From NCBI GenBank assembly GCA_022508805.1, contig JAFLUM010000007.1:1-64000 (forward strand): a stretch of 64,000 nt of DNA. The letters run 5' to 3'. A program made the position numbers and the translations under genes. The number at the start of each line of letters is the position of its first letter. Position 1 is the first letter of the stretch. This stretch comes from Oscillospiraceae bacterium (GTDB taxonomy: Bacteria > Bacillota > Clostridia > Oscillospirales > Acutalibacteraceae). This document shows positions 26,704 through 35,564 of this stretch, one piece after another. The notes beneath the pieces are model-generated. The model was not told the origin of the DNA, did not search any database, and worked only from the letters and a program-made list of their open reading frames with translations.

Positions 26704-27450
26704 TTATCGTAAGTTCAACGTGCCGGTTTCTTCATCTACTACAACGTTTCTGCCCCAGGCACTAAGGATAGCAGCCTCGGCATTGTTCTCCTGAACGGCA
26801 TCTACGTGAACTTCTATGCGAAATTGTGCACCGTTGTAGGCTGCCTTTTCTTTGCGGCAGGCACTGCTGATAGTCACTTTATCGGCAAACAATGGTGTCT
26901 CATCTCCGGAGTTTAAGAGACGGTTGTAATACAAAACAGTACGTTCCGATGTACTGGCATTTGTATCTATTATCCAAGCACTGTCAAGATTGGTAAGGTG
27001 CAAATCAATATACGACGAATCCAGATCTAATAGCTTCGCATTATCCGGATCTTTTGCGAATTTATCCGGATCGACCCAGTATTTATAAACGGAGACTCGG
27101 ACATACTGGTTGATTGATCCGCTGTTGCGGACATTTAATTCCTCTTGATAGGTTTTTCCTAAGGCAAGCTGCTCGCCTTTAGGAATCATATTGCTGAGAA
27201 GAACTCCGGGAATATTTGCATCCCATTTGCCGTCGTCGACGGAGCCGTAGTCACGCCAGGAAACTCTTTCGCCGTTTTCCAGCAGGGAGACGCCGATATC
27301 AAACATTTGTACCCGGGAGTTATATGTCTCGAAGATATACATCGCCGCACTGGCCGCACCGATAGTGGCACACAGTATCAGCACTACCACCATAATGAAT
27401 GCTGCAAGGTTTGTTCTCGGAGAAAGAAGAATATTTTTCAGTTTTTTCAT
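26704..27450 (-). CDS. TasA/CalY-like fibre protein with SipW-type signal
   Basis: A 248-residue protein starting at the ATG after GGAGAATAAAAAG. A hydrophobic signal with ASAAMYIFETYN leads into a TasA/camelysin-like beta fold: an MFDIGVSLLE strand and the KTYQEELNVRNSGSINQYVRVSVYKYW block. The last feature (a tie to 'propped' or terminal-strand residues NSGSINQYVR) is typical of TasA-family subunits. It lies between a smaller TasA-like gene and the LPESG gene. SipW, encoded on the other strand at 34.9 kb, is the expected signal peptidase. No cell-wall anchor is present. Confidence 0.7.
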   Translation of the reverse strand: MKKLKNILLSPRTNLAAFIMVVVLILCATIGAASAAMYIFETYNSRVQMFDIGVSLLENGERVSWRDYGSVDDGKWDANIPGVLLSNMIPKGEQLALGKTYQEELNVRNSGSINQYVRVSVYKYWVDPDKFAKDPDNAKLLDLDSSYIDLHLTNLDSAWIIDTNASTSERTVLYYNRLLNSGDETPLFADKVTISSACRKEKAAYNGAQFRIEVHVDAVQENNAEAAILSAWGRNVVVDEETGTLNLR

Positions 27451-27454
27451 CTTT

Positions 27455-27961
27455 TTATTCTCCTTCCAGCGTCGAATTCCAATCGGCATAAGGGTTACCG
27501 TTCTCGTCATATGCTACCGGGGTGGTTTCGTAGATAACTACCACATTGAAGTGATCGCCTATATCCACATCAGCGGGAATGTCTTCAATTCTGACCCGCA
27601 GCTCAGTCGTATTCTCGCCGCCATTGAGGATCCTGTCGTAGTACCAATATCCGTCTTCACCCGCGGTCCAGTCATCGCCGGCATAACTCAGAGAATATTC
27701 GCTGCCCGAGAAAGCTCTGGCACGGACAAAGACCGGCTGACCGTCGGGATCGTTGGTGATTGTCACACGCTTAGTCCAATCAGAGAACTCCTCCTTAATG
27801 TCCTGACCGCCGCCTGTGATAACATAGCCGCCACCCAGATGGAGAGTATATCCGCCTGATGCTTCGGCATAGGTGGTGAAGTAGGCAAGTGCACTGTTTA
27901 TGGAGGTTGCAAAGATCAGTGCGATCGACAAAACAAACAGAAAAATACTTTTCTTTTTCAT
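27455..27961 (-). CDS. TasA/CalY-like secreted protein, short
   Basis: A 168-residue protein with signal peptide MKKKSIFLFVLSIALIFATS ending at ALAYFTT, the A-Y-F-T pattern of SipW substrates. The mature part starts with GGYTLHLGGGYVITGGGQ and contains KRVTITNDPDGQPVFVRARA and DGYWYYDRILNGGENT. A recognisable copy of this whole block is built into the LPETG pilin at 37.1-38.9 kb. It ends NADW-type, YADWNSTLEGE, with no anchor. It is probably a fibre or matrix subunit. Confidence 0.72.
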   Translation of the reverse strand: MKKKSIFLFVLSIALIFATSINSALAYFTTYAEASGGYTLHLGGGYVITGGGQDIKEEFSDWTKRVTITNDPDGQPVFVRARAFSGSEYSLSYAGDDWTAGEDGYWYYDRILNGGENTTELRVRIEDIPADVDIGDHFNVVVIYETTPVAYDENGNPYADWNSTLEGE

Positions 27962-27975
27962 CTTCGCTCCCTCCT

Positions 27976-28974
27976 TTACGAATTATGCGGATTCGGTGTC
28001 CACGTCCAACCGTCTGACGTATACTCAAAATGGTTGGTAATTCCGCCGCCACTGTTGATTTTATCGTTGGGTGCGTTGGTGAATTCGACGGAAACAATTT
28101 CATCTGCCGTAATCATAGTCGTTTGATTCTTTTCGCTTATCAATCTGTAGCAGACACCCTCATAGACCTCAGTGACTGTGACCTGTGCACCTACAGGAAT
28201 GTTATCCACCGTCACTTTGTTTGTACCTGCTTGGTTGAATGTGATGGAAACAACATCGCTGTATACGATTTTACCGTCGAATACGGCTTCTATATCGAAA
28301 ACAAAGGTTGCCGGGGATCCACTAACAAATCCAATCAGATTCTTGACAATCTGCAATGAACCGAGCCTTGTTTGCTGTTCAGCTTTGAGAGTTATGGCGG
28401 TATCGTAAATCCAATCACCGCTAATACCTTCTCTTCCGGGAAGGGACAGCAGGATCGGAGCGAAACGGTAGGTATGGGAAGAAGTTGAAGCGATTGTGCT
28501 TATGATCTTATTCCCGTCCTTATCTTTACCTTCGGAAACATAGTTCTCTACACCTGCTCCGTGAACAAGAACCAAATACAAGCCTGTACTCAAATTTTTA
28601 ACAGGAGTTTCGATTGAGACACCGCTAATGGCGGGACTGTCGTTAGCCAAAGCACGGTCAGCTGCCTTTTGAGCCAAATCAGTCCATCCGCTGTTGTCTT
28701 GAATGCCGTTCAAAACAAGACCGCTGTAAGCAGGGTAGGGATCACTGTAAGCATAACTGTCATAGGAACTGTCAGCTACTGCATCGGCAACTTTATAGAA
28801 ATCTGCCACCAAATCTGCTTCCTCTATATCAGCATACTCTGACTTACCGCTGAGATTGACAGTTAAGGTGCACGAACGACCTACATCGACTGCATTGGCA
28901 GTGACAGATACCGCTGCGACCATCAGTGCAAATACCGTCAGCAACGCGGTCAGGCGCTTATATATATGTTTCAT
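27976..28974 (-). CDS. Pilin-like secreted protein without sorting signal
   Basis: A 332-residue protein starting at the ATG eight bases after GGAGG. After the signal peptide (ending ANAVD) there is a pilin-like region with the block IETPVKNLSTGLYLVLVHGAG and SGDWIYDTAITLKAE. Then comes a Cna_B/DUF5979-like domain with FDIEAVFDGKIVY and GAQVTVTEVYEGVCYRL. Its N-terminal ~190 residues resemble the start of the LPETG pilin at 37.1 kb. The C-terminus (TSDGWTWTPNPHNS) has no LPxTG motif, membrane span or basic tail, which is unusual for a pilin in a sortase operon. Confidence 0.75.
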   Translation of the reverse strand: MKHIYKRLTALLTVFALMVAAVSVTANAVDVGRSCTLTVNLSGKSEYADIEEADLVADFYKVADAVADSSYDSYAYSDPYPAYSGLVLNGIQDNSGWTDLAQKAADRALANDSPAISGVSIETPVKNLSTGLYLVLVHGAGVENYVSEGKDKDGNKIISTIASTSSHTYRFAPILLSLPGREGISGDWIYDTAITLKAEQQTRLGSLQIVKNLIGFVSGSPATFVFDIEAVFDGKIVYSDVVSITFNQAGTNKVTVDNIPVGAQVTVTEVYEGVCYRLISEKNQTTMITADEIVSVEFTNAPNDKINSGGGITNHFEYTSDGWTWTPNPHNS

Positions 28975-29002
28975 AGGCACATCCTCCATTCATGTAAAGG
29001 GC

Positions 29003-29944
29003 CTAAGATTTCTTTAAATCGTCCAAAATTTCGTCATAAGACATTTTGGGTTTACGCTTGCGGCTGGCAATCAGCAGGATAACCAGCAGGATAAACAGCA
29101 GCGGGATGCCGACGCCGAACATAGCGTAAAAAGTTGGCAGCTTATTGGCCTCGGCCACCACTTTGATGTCACCGTCGGACAAATTTTCAATTCTCACGCC
29201 GCGCACCAGCATACGGTGAGTGTTAACTCCGTAGGGAGTGCAGGTGATAAGAGTACAGTAGTCTGCCCCCTCCTCGATCTCCAGATCGTCCACCTCATAG
29301 GGGAAAACGATGCGGATCTGATCGACCATATAGGTGACGGTCTGGTCAAAAACCGTGATGGTAAAAACATCACCCTCGCGCATACGGTCCAAATCTGTAA
29401 ACAGACGGGCGGACGGCAGACCACGGTGACCGGAAAGAGCAGCGTGGGTACTCTCGCCGCCGATCGGCAGTGAGCTCCCCTCCAAATGACCGACCGCCGA
29501 CTGAAGAACGGACTCCGCAGTCGTGTGGTAGATCGGCAAATTCACGCTGATAGCGGGGATCTGTATGTAGCCCATTATACCGGTGCCGGTGATGTCCAAA
29601 ATACTTCTGTACTCTGCCATCTCCGCATCGGACAGGGTATGGCTGGTTCCTACTTTAGCAAGGCGCTCATTGTAGGCTCTTGCAGCCTCCAACATCAGCG
29701 CACGCTCCTTGACCGTCAAATCCTCCACAGCTTCTGTGTAGCTTGCGATCGCCTGTGTGGCGTGCATACTGTTCCACCAATTACTGAAGGTGGGATACAG
29801 CAGGATGCCCGTGCCTACCAAAACCAAAGCAAACAGCAGCAAGGTTGAAAAAAGCCCTCCGTGCTTTTTCTTTTTTGGCTTTTTTACGGGTTCTTCTATC
29901 TGCGAACGTGTTTCCTCTGCTTCTGAATATTTTTCCTCATTCAT
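29003..29944 (-). CDS. srtC: Class C (pilus-polymerising) sortase
   Basis: A 313-residue transpeptidase with an N-terminal membrane span (~residues 30-52), the catalytic His in ALSGHRGLPSARLF, the catalytic Cys in TLITCTPYGVNTHR with the following Arg, and a second C-terminal membrane span followed by a basic tail, as in class C sortases. I start at the ATG six bases after GGAG; a TTG 18 codons upstream is also open. It should join pilin subunits by linking the LPxTG threonine to a pilin lysine. It is the only sortase in the window. Confidence 0.92.
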   Translation of the reverse strand: MNEEKYSEAEETRSQIEEPVKKPKKKKHGGLFSTLLLFALVLVGTGILLYPTFSNWWNSMHATQAIASYTEAVEDLTVKERALMLEAARAYNERLAKVGTSHTLSDAEMAEYRSILDITGTGIMGYIQIPAISVNLPIYHTTAESVLQSAVGHLEGSSLPIGGESTHAALSGHRGLPSARLFTDLDRMREGDVFTITVFDQTVTYMVDQIRIVFPYEVDDLEIEEGADYCTLITCTPYGVNTHRMLVRGVRIENLSDGDIKVVAEANKLPTFYAMFGVGIPLLFILLVILLIASRKRKPKMSYDEILDDLKKS

Positions 29945-30017
29945 AGGTTGCTCCATGTGAGAAATCGTTGATTCTTTTTGCCAGCGTTTGCCAGACAAAA
30001 GCTTTTGTCTGTTGCTC

Positions 30018-30087
30018 GCCGCACACCACGGGAAGGTGCTGACTTGTGCGGCAACTCCGGAGACGGAAGAAATGCCCGTCCCCGGAG
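30018..30087 (-). promoter_or_regulatory. Two tandem hairpins between the backbone pilin and sortase genes
   Basis: The first hairpin is CTCCGGAGACGG/CCGTCCCCGGAG (12 bp with one mismatch, 30055-30087). The second is GCCGCAC/GTGCGGC (30018-30052). Both lie in the 185-base gap between the pilin stop and the sortase start. No strong T-run follows, so partial termination or protection of the upstream pilin mRNA end is more likely than full termination. Confidence 0.55.
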
Positions 30088-30129
30088 GAAATTTAATTTT
30101 GCAGGAAAAATCCTATGTATTTATTAGGA

Positions 30130-31656
30130 TCAGTCTACATTCTTTATGCGACGCTTGGTGATCAGCAGAACACCTGCGACGAGAACCATCAAACCACCGA
30201 CAATATAGAAGAGTGTGGTGCCGATGCCGCCGGTCTCGGGAAGAGTAGCGCCTGTGTTGTTTTCTACATCAGTAGAAAGTGATTTTCCGACAATCTTGAA
30301 GTCTTCAGTTTCAGCAAGAGTCGTTCCGTCTGCAGTATGCTCAGCAGAAACCTCGAAATAGATAGGCTGTGCGAGCTTGTTGTAGCCCTCGGGAGCCTTA
30401 GTCTCAGTCAGTCTGTAATAACCGTCGTCAAGACCTGTGAACTGGAACTTATCGCCTGCTGTACCCTCTACCTGATCAACGGCAACCCAAGCACCGGTCT
30501 TGCCTTCGTACTCTTCAGAGCCTGCACCCTCAACAAACTTCTCTAATGTGAATTCAGCACCGGTAATCGGAGCTTTGCTGTTAGCATCAACCTTGTTTAC
30601 GGTTACATCATAGGTGAAAACAACAACCTTCTTCTTCTCGGTTGTGCCTGTGGGCGGCTCGTCGGGCTCATCACCGGGCTCGCCGCTGCCGTCAGATGTG
30701 TAGTTGGGGTTGTTGGAGAACTCAAGGTATACTTCGTTGTCCTGACCGGGGTTGTAGATTATTGCAGTATCAAGAAGCTCTGCTGTGTATGTAACAACAA
30801 CGCCCTTAGTAGCATCATAACCTGCTTTGTCCTTAACGGAGTTGATAACAGAGATAAGATCCTTGATAACAACTTCGAAGGAGCAACCGTCATCAGTATC
30901 GGTAACGATTTCATAGCCTGTTGTGATCTCAATACCGCCAACGGTTACTTTGAAATCTTTAGCTGTGCCAAAGGTGTCATCCATCGTATCATGGAATGCA
31001 TAGTAGTAGGTCTTGTAGCCGGTAGTATCGGGGATAGTACCTGTAAGTCTGAACTCTACATCGTCGCCGATATCGTAGTCAGCGGATTTGCCCCAAGTGC
31101 CGTTTGCGCTGTCAACTGAATCGTTGTAATCGAGAACGTCCTTCTCAACATCGGGGTAATCGATCTTGGCAGTAACCTCAACGTCTGTTACAACAGCAAG
31201 AATGTAACGGCTGTTTGCGTCGTGAGCGCCGGAAAGCTCGGTTTCGTCAACAACAAGATAGTAACCTGCCGGTAAATCTGCCTTGTAAGTTCCGTTCGGG
31301 CTCTCGGTAAGTGCTGTACCGCCGCTTACAAACTTTGCAGCAGTTGCAGCAAAGTCGATCAATGCAGCAGTATCGCAGTTGCCGATATAAGCAGCAAGGG
31401 CTGCGGCATCTGCAATTTTAAGAGCAGCAGCAAGTCCGGAACCGTCAACGTCTTTACCGTAAGCGGGATCACCTAAGCTCTTTGATCCTGTTCCGGTAAC
31501 GGTACCTTTAAGAATCTGATAAGCCTTAAAGGTGTGACCGGTTGAGTCGCTCGTGATCGTGATGCTGTAGCTGTCATCAGCAAATGCCAATACTGCCATG
31601 CTAAGCAACATAACTGCCGCTACCACAATTGCGAGCACTTTTTTCATTGTGTTCAT
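30130..31656 (-). CDS. Major backbone pilin (SpaA/FimA type), LPETG
   Basis: A 508-residue precursor: signal peptide ending LAFADD, an N-terminal pilin domain, a middle domain, a Cna_B domain with the E-box YYRLTETKAPEGYN, and the sorting signal TLPETGGIGTTLFYIVGG with a KRRIK tail. The pilin-motif lysine is probably in YPDVEKDV. Intramolecular isopeptide bonds are expected. I start at the internal ATG that lies eight bases after AAAGGA. First gene of the operon, with a separate strong promoter, as expected for the most abundant subunit. Confidence 0.88.
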   Translation of the reverse strand: MNTMKKVLAIVVAAVMLLSMAVLAFADDSYSITITSDSTGHTFKAYQILKGTVTGTGSKSLGDPAYGKDVDGSGLAAALKIADAAALAAYIGNCDTAALIDFAATAAKFVSGGTALTESPNGTYKADLPAGYYLVVDETELSGAHDANSRYILAVVTDVEVTAKIDYPDVEKDVLDYNDSVDSANGTWGKSADYDIGDDVEFRLTGTIPDTTGYKTYYYAFHDTMDDTFGTAKDFKVTVGGIEITTGYEIVTDTDDGCSFEVVIKDLISVINSVKDKAGYDATKGVVVTYTAELLDTAIIYNPGQDNEVYLEFSNNPNYTSDGSGEPGDEPDEPPTGTTEKKKVVVFTYDVTVNKVDANSKAPITGAEFTLEKFVEGAGSEEYEGKTGAWVAVDQVEGTAGDKFQFTGLDDGYYRLTETKAPEGYNKLAQPIYFEVSAEHTADGTTLAETEDFKIVGKSLSTDVENNTGATLPETGGIGTTLFYIVGGLMVLVAGVLLITKRRIKNVD

Positions 31657-31829
31657 GTTTTTCATCCTTTCAATGAATAATATACTTGTTTATGCAATGG
31701 AAGATTGTCACCGTTTCCGGTTTCTACCGCCCGTTGTATACAATAAATATAGGACACAAGTTGAAAATCCATCCTGCTTATCGGCGATGCCGCTATAAGG
31801 AGCATCAACTCTTCCCCAAATTTTCTTGG

Positions 31830-31858
31830 ATTATATCACCGTCAAAATGTGTTTGCAA
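31830..31858 (-). promoter_or_regulatory. Promoter of the backbone pilin operon
   Basis: On the minus strand TTGCAA and a perfect TATAAT are separated by 17 bases. Transcription would start about 165 bases before the pilin start codon. Confidence 0.6.
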
Positions 31859-32064
31859 TACCATTTCCCCATTGTTTAAAATCATTTAACAAATTATTCA
31901 AATTTAGCGTGTTAAAGCGTCATATTTTCAATTTTATAACCGCTTTTTTCTCAAATAATTGTATAAATTAGCGAAAAATCTTAATAAATATACATTTTTT
32001 TTGCAAAATTCTATTTCTGAATCAGCGATTTTGTAACATTTTTTTGAACATTTTATGTATTCGG

Positions 32065-32093
32065 TTGACTTTTTAATACATTTGCAGTACTAT
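32065..32093 (+). promoter_or_regulatory. Promoter of the His/Cys surface protein-sipW operon
   Basis: TTGACT and TACTAT are separated by 17 bases, about 60 bases before the GTG start codon. Confidence 0.55.
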
Positions 32094-32156
32094 TCGGTAA
32101 ATACAATTTTAAATATTGTTAAATAGGTATTATTTTGAGATAAAGAGGGCATTGAA

Positions 32157-34937
32157 GTGGAAGTTTCTGTATTCAAGATGATCGAAAATTTCATACAGGA
32201 GAAGAAAATCAAGCACACATGGCTGATCATATTCCTGTGTATGGCTTTGGTCGTCGCTCTGACGACGGCGGGGGCATTGAAACTGACCGGTATTGCTCAG
32301 ACCAGAACGCTGACGGTGCTCAACTGCCCTGCGGAGATCCACGAGCACGTGGACGGCTGCTATGACATCGGAGAAAACCTTAGCTGCGGTTACGCGGACT
32401 TTGTGGTACATACACACAGCCTTGACTGCTATTTCGATGACGTGCTGACCTGCGAGCTTCCTGTGATCGAGGCCCATGAGCACACCGAGGATTGCTATTC
32501 CCAAGAGGAGTATTTGATCTGCGGTCAAACTCAGTCGAAGGAATCGGACGGCGAGGATCACATCCATACGGATGAGTGCTATGAAACGCGCGAGACGCTG
32601 AGCTGCGACAAAGAGGATATCCTCCTGCATACCCACACCGCCGAGTGCTTCAAAGAAGCAGTGTTCGACGAGAACGGTACAATGATCTCACTCACTTCAC
32701 AGCTTCCTGAGGATGTGACAGTCCCTGATACATGGACACGTGATATGGTTCCCGCTTGCGGTCATCTCCAAATCGAGGAGCATATCCACGGTGCAGGCTG
32801 CCTGGATACCGTCAAGTTCACACCCGAAGAGGCAGAGGCTTATACAGACTCCATGGGCGATGACGAAACACAGACAGATACTGACAGTAATTGGAACGGT
32901 ACATTGGAAGGCATGGGCCGCAAGGACATCGGCAACGACGACGGCACTAAGACCGTCGTGGAGCAGCTCACATGGTCCGCGACCATAAACTTCCCGAACG
33001 ATGATACTTGGACGGATTTCATATACACTGACAGCTTCCGTCAGACGATGACCGGTTGGGTCTTACAGGAAAACGGCGAAAAGACTTGGGAAGAGGACCA
33101 TCTCATTCACCACTATCGGACACTCAGCCGACTTGACAAAGAACTGAATGACTCCTTGAGCTTTTGGCTTGCACAGTCCGATTTGGAAAATGATCTCACC
33201 TATACATTTATATACAAGGATCAGGATGGAAACGAGGTCACCGACGACAGTGCGGAAGTTATCTACTTTGAGATTCATTTCAAGCGCGAGGCAGGTAAAA
33301 ACCTGCACGGACAGTCGATCAACATCGACTATACCTCGCTCGTTGATACAGAAGACTTTGTAAACAATACCAATTATAATATTGATAACGACTTTACGCT
33401 GCCGGAATTCACTGGCACGGGAAATTTCTGTTTCCGATACACTGACCACATCTCCAACGAGACTGAAACCGGCGATATCAGCGTACAAAATGTTTGGCTG
33501 AACGTTGAGGGCGACCCGCAGACCGATAACCTACCCGACAATGTGGAAATGGTCTTGAAGCAGTACGCCTTCAAGGGCGGCATCTACCTCACCGAAAAAC
33601 CGGAAGATACGAAGAATTGGTGCGAACTCACCTTGCGTATAGAACAAGGTTCAGAAGATAATCAACACGACGTGTGGATCAAGACACTGGACGAAGAGAT
33701 CTTAGGTGAAAAAACAGCTACCGTTTGGATCCCGAGGAATTCACAGGTTCAGCTCAGCGCAGATGACCGAGCTTCAACGTGGAACTACACATTCAACGTG
33801 AAGAATGTATCAGCCTATGAGTTGACCATCCCCGTTGATACAAACATTAACAGTATATTCCTGAGTGTAATCGGCAAAGCTCCTACCGGCTTTATCCCCA
33901 CCGGTGATTTCACCAAGTACGGCGGCACGATTACGCTGAACGGTGATGACGACGATTGGAGCCATACATGGGAACAGCTGCCGTTGGATGACGGCAATGA
34001 CACCCGATATGTATATACGGTTGAACAAGAAGAAGTGCCCGACGGTTACTATACTAATGTCGAAAACGACGGCGAAGGCACCTTCACCGTAACCAACCGA
34101 AAGAGTATGGAGCCCGGCAAAATCACCGTAGAAAAGATATGGGTCGATGATGAGGGATATCCGCTGGCTATTCACCCCGACTCCGTTGAGATTGAGCTGC
34201 AGAAGAGGTCTTCTGCGGATGATGAATGGGACACGGTCGAAAACGGCAGAATAACATTGCCGAATGATAAAGGCGAATGGACGGCAAGCTGGACAGGTTT
34301 GGAAGACGGCGAATACCGCGTTGTAGAGAAAAAGATAGATGGCTATTTAGTCAGCTACGCTTACAGCACCTACGACGACCAAGGTAACAGGCATACAAGC
34401 TCGACAAGTCTTTCCGGAAATGCAGGCTTTGCCACCGTAGTCAACGTAAAGACTCTCGCCGACGACGGCGACATCGTTGTGGTGAAGGTTTGGGAGTATG
34501 AGGACGGTACACCTGATACCAGCCACCCCGGTTCGGTCGATATAGTCATAAAACGTGCAAGGATGTCACCCCCCGAGGAGAGTGAGCCTTCCTCTGAGCC
34601 TGAGACAGATTTGTCTGAGCCGAATACTTCCGAGACGGTTACTTCCGTAACGGATTCTTCCGAGCCGAATACTTCTGAGACAGTTACTTCCGTAACAGAT
34701 ACTTCTGAGACGGTTACCTCCGGAACGGATACCCCCGAGATGTCTACTTCTAAAACAGACACTTCGAGCAATAGTAGCATTTTCGACAGAATCCCGAATA
34801 CCGATGACAACTCAAAGCTGATTCCGTATATCATTGCTGCAGTGATCAGCGGCATTTTGTTCGTGACATTTGCCTGTGCGGCCTCAAAAGCCGGTCGCCG
34901 TAAGAAAAAAACAACCGAGGACAACATAGATGAATAA
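32157..34937 (+). CDS. Large surface protein with HxHxxxC repeats, Cna_B domains and Ser/Thr stalk
   Basis: A 926-residue protein. An N-terminal membrane span (~20-45) is followed by a ~190-residue segment with six H-x-H-x(3)-C motifs (HEHVDGCY, HTHSLDCY, HEHTEDCY, HIHTDECY, HTHTAECF, HIHGAGCL), most paired with a second Cys in LxCG-like sequences. Then come beta-rich domains, including Cna_B-like repeats (KITVEKIWVDDEG; GEYRVVEKKIDGY), a low-complexity stalk of SEPNTSETVTSVTD repeats, RIPNTDDNSK, a membrane span and KAGRRKKK. IPNTD could be a variant sorting signal, or the span may simply anchor it. The GTG start follows AGAGGG. First gene of the sipW operon; its role may be metal or redox binding at the surface. 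Confidence 0.8.
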   Translation: MEVSVFKMIENFIQEKKIKHTWLIIFLCMALVVALTTAGALKLTGIAQTRTLTVLNCPAEIHEHVDGCYDIGENLSCGYADFVVHTHSLDCYFDDVLTCELPVIEAHEHTEDCYSQEEYLICGQTQSKESDGEDHIHTDECYETRETLSCDKEDILLHTHTAECFKEAVFDENGTMISLTSQLPEDVTVPDTWTRDMVPACGHLQIEEHIHGAGCLDTVKFTPEEAEAYTDSMGDDETQTDTDSNWNGTLEGMGRKDIGNDDGTKTVVEQLTWSATINFPNDDTWTDFIYTDSFRQTMTGWVLQENGEKTWEEDHLIHHYRTLSRLDKELNDSLSFWLAQSDLENDLTYTFIYKDQDGNEVTDDSAEVIYFEIHFKREAGKNLHGQSINIDYTSLVDTEDFVNNTNYNIDNDFTLPEFTGTGNFCFRYTDHISNETETGDISVQNVWLNVEGDPQTDNLPDNVEMVLKQYAFKGGIYLTEKPEDTKNWCELTLRIEQGSEDNQHDVWIKTLDEEILGEKTATVWIPRNSQVQLSADDRASTWNYTFNVKNVSAYELTIPVDTNINSIFLSVIGKAPTGFIPTGDFTKYGGTITLNGDDDDWSHTWEQLPLDDGNDTRYVYTVEQEEVPDGYYTNVENDGEGTFTVTNRKSMEPGKITVEKIWVDDEGYPLAIHPDSVEIELQKRSSADDEWDTVENGRITLPNDKGEWTASWTGLEDGEYRVVEKKIDGYLVSYAYSTYDDQGNRHTSSTSLSGNAGFATVVNVKTLADDGDIVVVKVWEYEDGTPDTSHPGSVDIVIKRARMSPPEESEPSSEPETDLSEPNTSETVTSVTDSSEPNTSETVTSVTDTSETVTSGTDTPEMSTSKTDTSSNSSIFDRIPNTDDNSKLIPYIIAAVISGILFVTFACAASKAGRRKKKTTEDNIDE

Positions 34938-35448
34938 ACGTCATAAGGGCGGAAAGCTTCTTTCCGCCCTATGCAACCTATTAGGAACTCTCATACTGTT
35001 GGCAATAATTGCCAGTTGTTTACTGATCGTCGTGCCGCAGTTCAAGGACTATCATGTCTATCACGTTGTCAGCGGCAGTATGACACCGGAGATTCCGATC
35101 GGCAGCATTGTCTATGTACAGTCCACCGCGCCGGAGGACATTCAGACCGATGATATCATCGCTTTTAGGTCCGGTGACAGCGTCATCACCCATAGGGTCG
35201 TGACCAATCATCTGGTCGAGGGAGAATTCACCACCAAAGGCGACGCAAATGAAGTCGAAGACGCAAACCGTGTAGATTACGATGAGCTTATCGGCAAAGT
35301 TGTCCGCCACTACCCTTACTTGGGTGAGCTGTTGGTGGTCTATTCTACCAAGATTGGTAAAATCTACATCATTCTCTTTGCTGCCTGCGGAGCCATGTTG
35401 AACATTCTGGCAAGCCGTATACGCGCACGTTGCAAAGAACAGGAATAA
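34930..35448 (+). CDS. sipW: SipW-type (ER-type) signal peptidase I
   Basis: A 172-residue membrane peptidase with Ser50 in VVSGSMTPEIPIGS and His88 in VITHRVV in place of the usual Lys, the mark of SipW/ER-type enzymes. It has N- and C-terminal membrane spans. SipW-type enzymes cleave TasA-family fibre proteins; two TasA-like proteins are encoded 7 kb away on the other strand. The ATG lies inside the end of the previous gene (8-base overlap), so expression is coupled. Confidence 0.9.
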   Translation: MNKRHKGGKLLSALCNLLGTLILLAIIASCLLIVVPQFKDYHVYHVVSGSMTPEIPIGSIVYVQSTAPEDIQTDDIIAFRSGDSVITHRVVTNHLVEGEFTTKGDANEVEDANRVDYDELIGKVVRHYPYLGELLVVYSTKIGKIYIILFAACGAMLNILASRIRARCKEQE

Positions 35449-35564
35449 AACTGTAAAGGGTTGTGGCAAAATATGCATTTCGCTGCAACCCACTTGTCTT
35501 GAAAAACTGCGTATGGGGACGGACACCTGTCCACCGATACGCATGGGAAATGAGGTTACAATAT

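Larger units (their letters stand above)
31659..32156. other. AT-rich divergent control region between the two fibre operons
   Basis: No gene is seen. It holds one promoter for each direction and a very AT-rich middle (about 31860-32060). The minus-strand leader of the pilin gene is about 165 bases long and contains small inverted repeats, none matching a riboswitch I know. Confidence 0.6.

Noticed and set aside
31660-31830. Riboswitch in the pilin leader
   Set aside because: Small inverted repeats occur, but no conserved core of a known class could be recognised.
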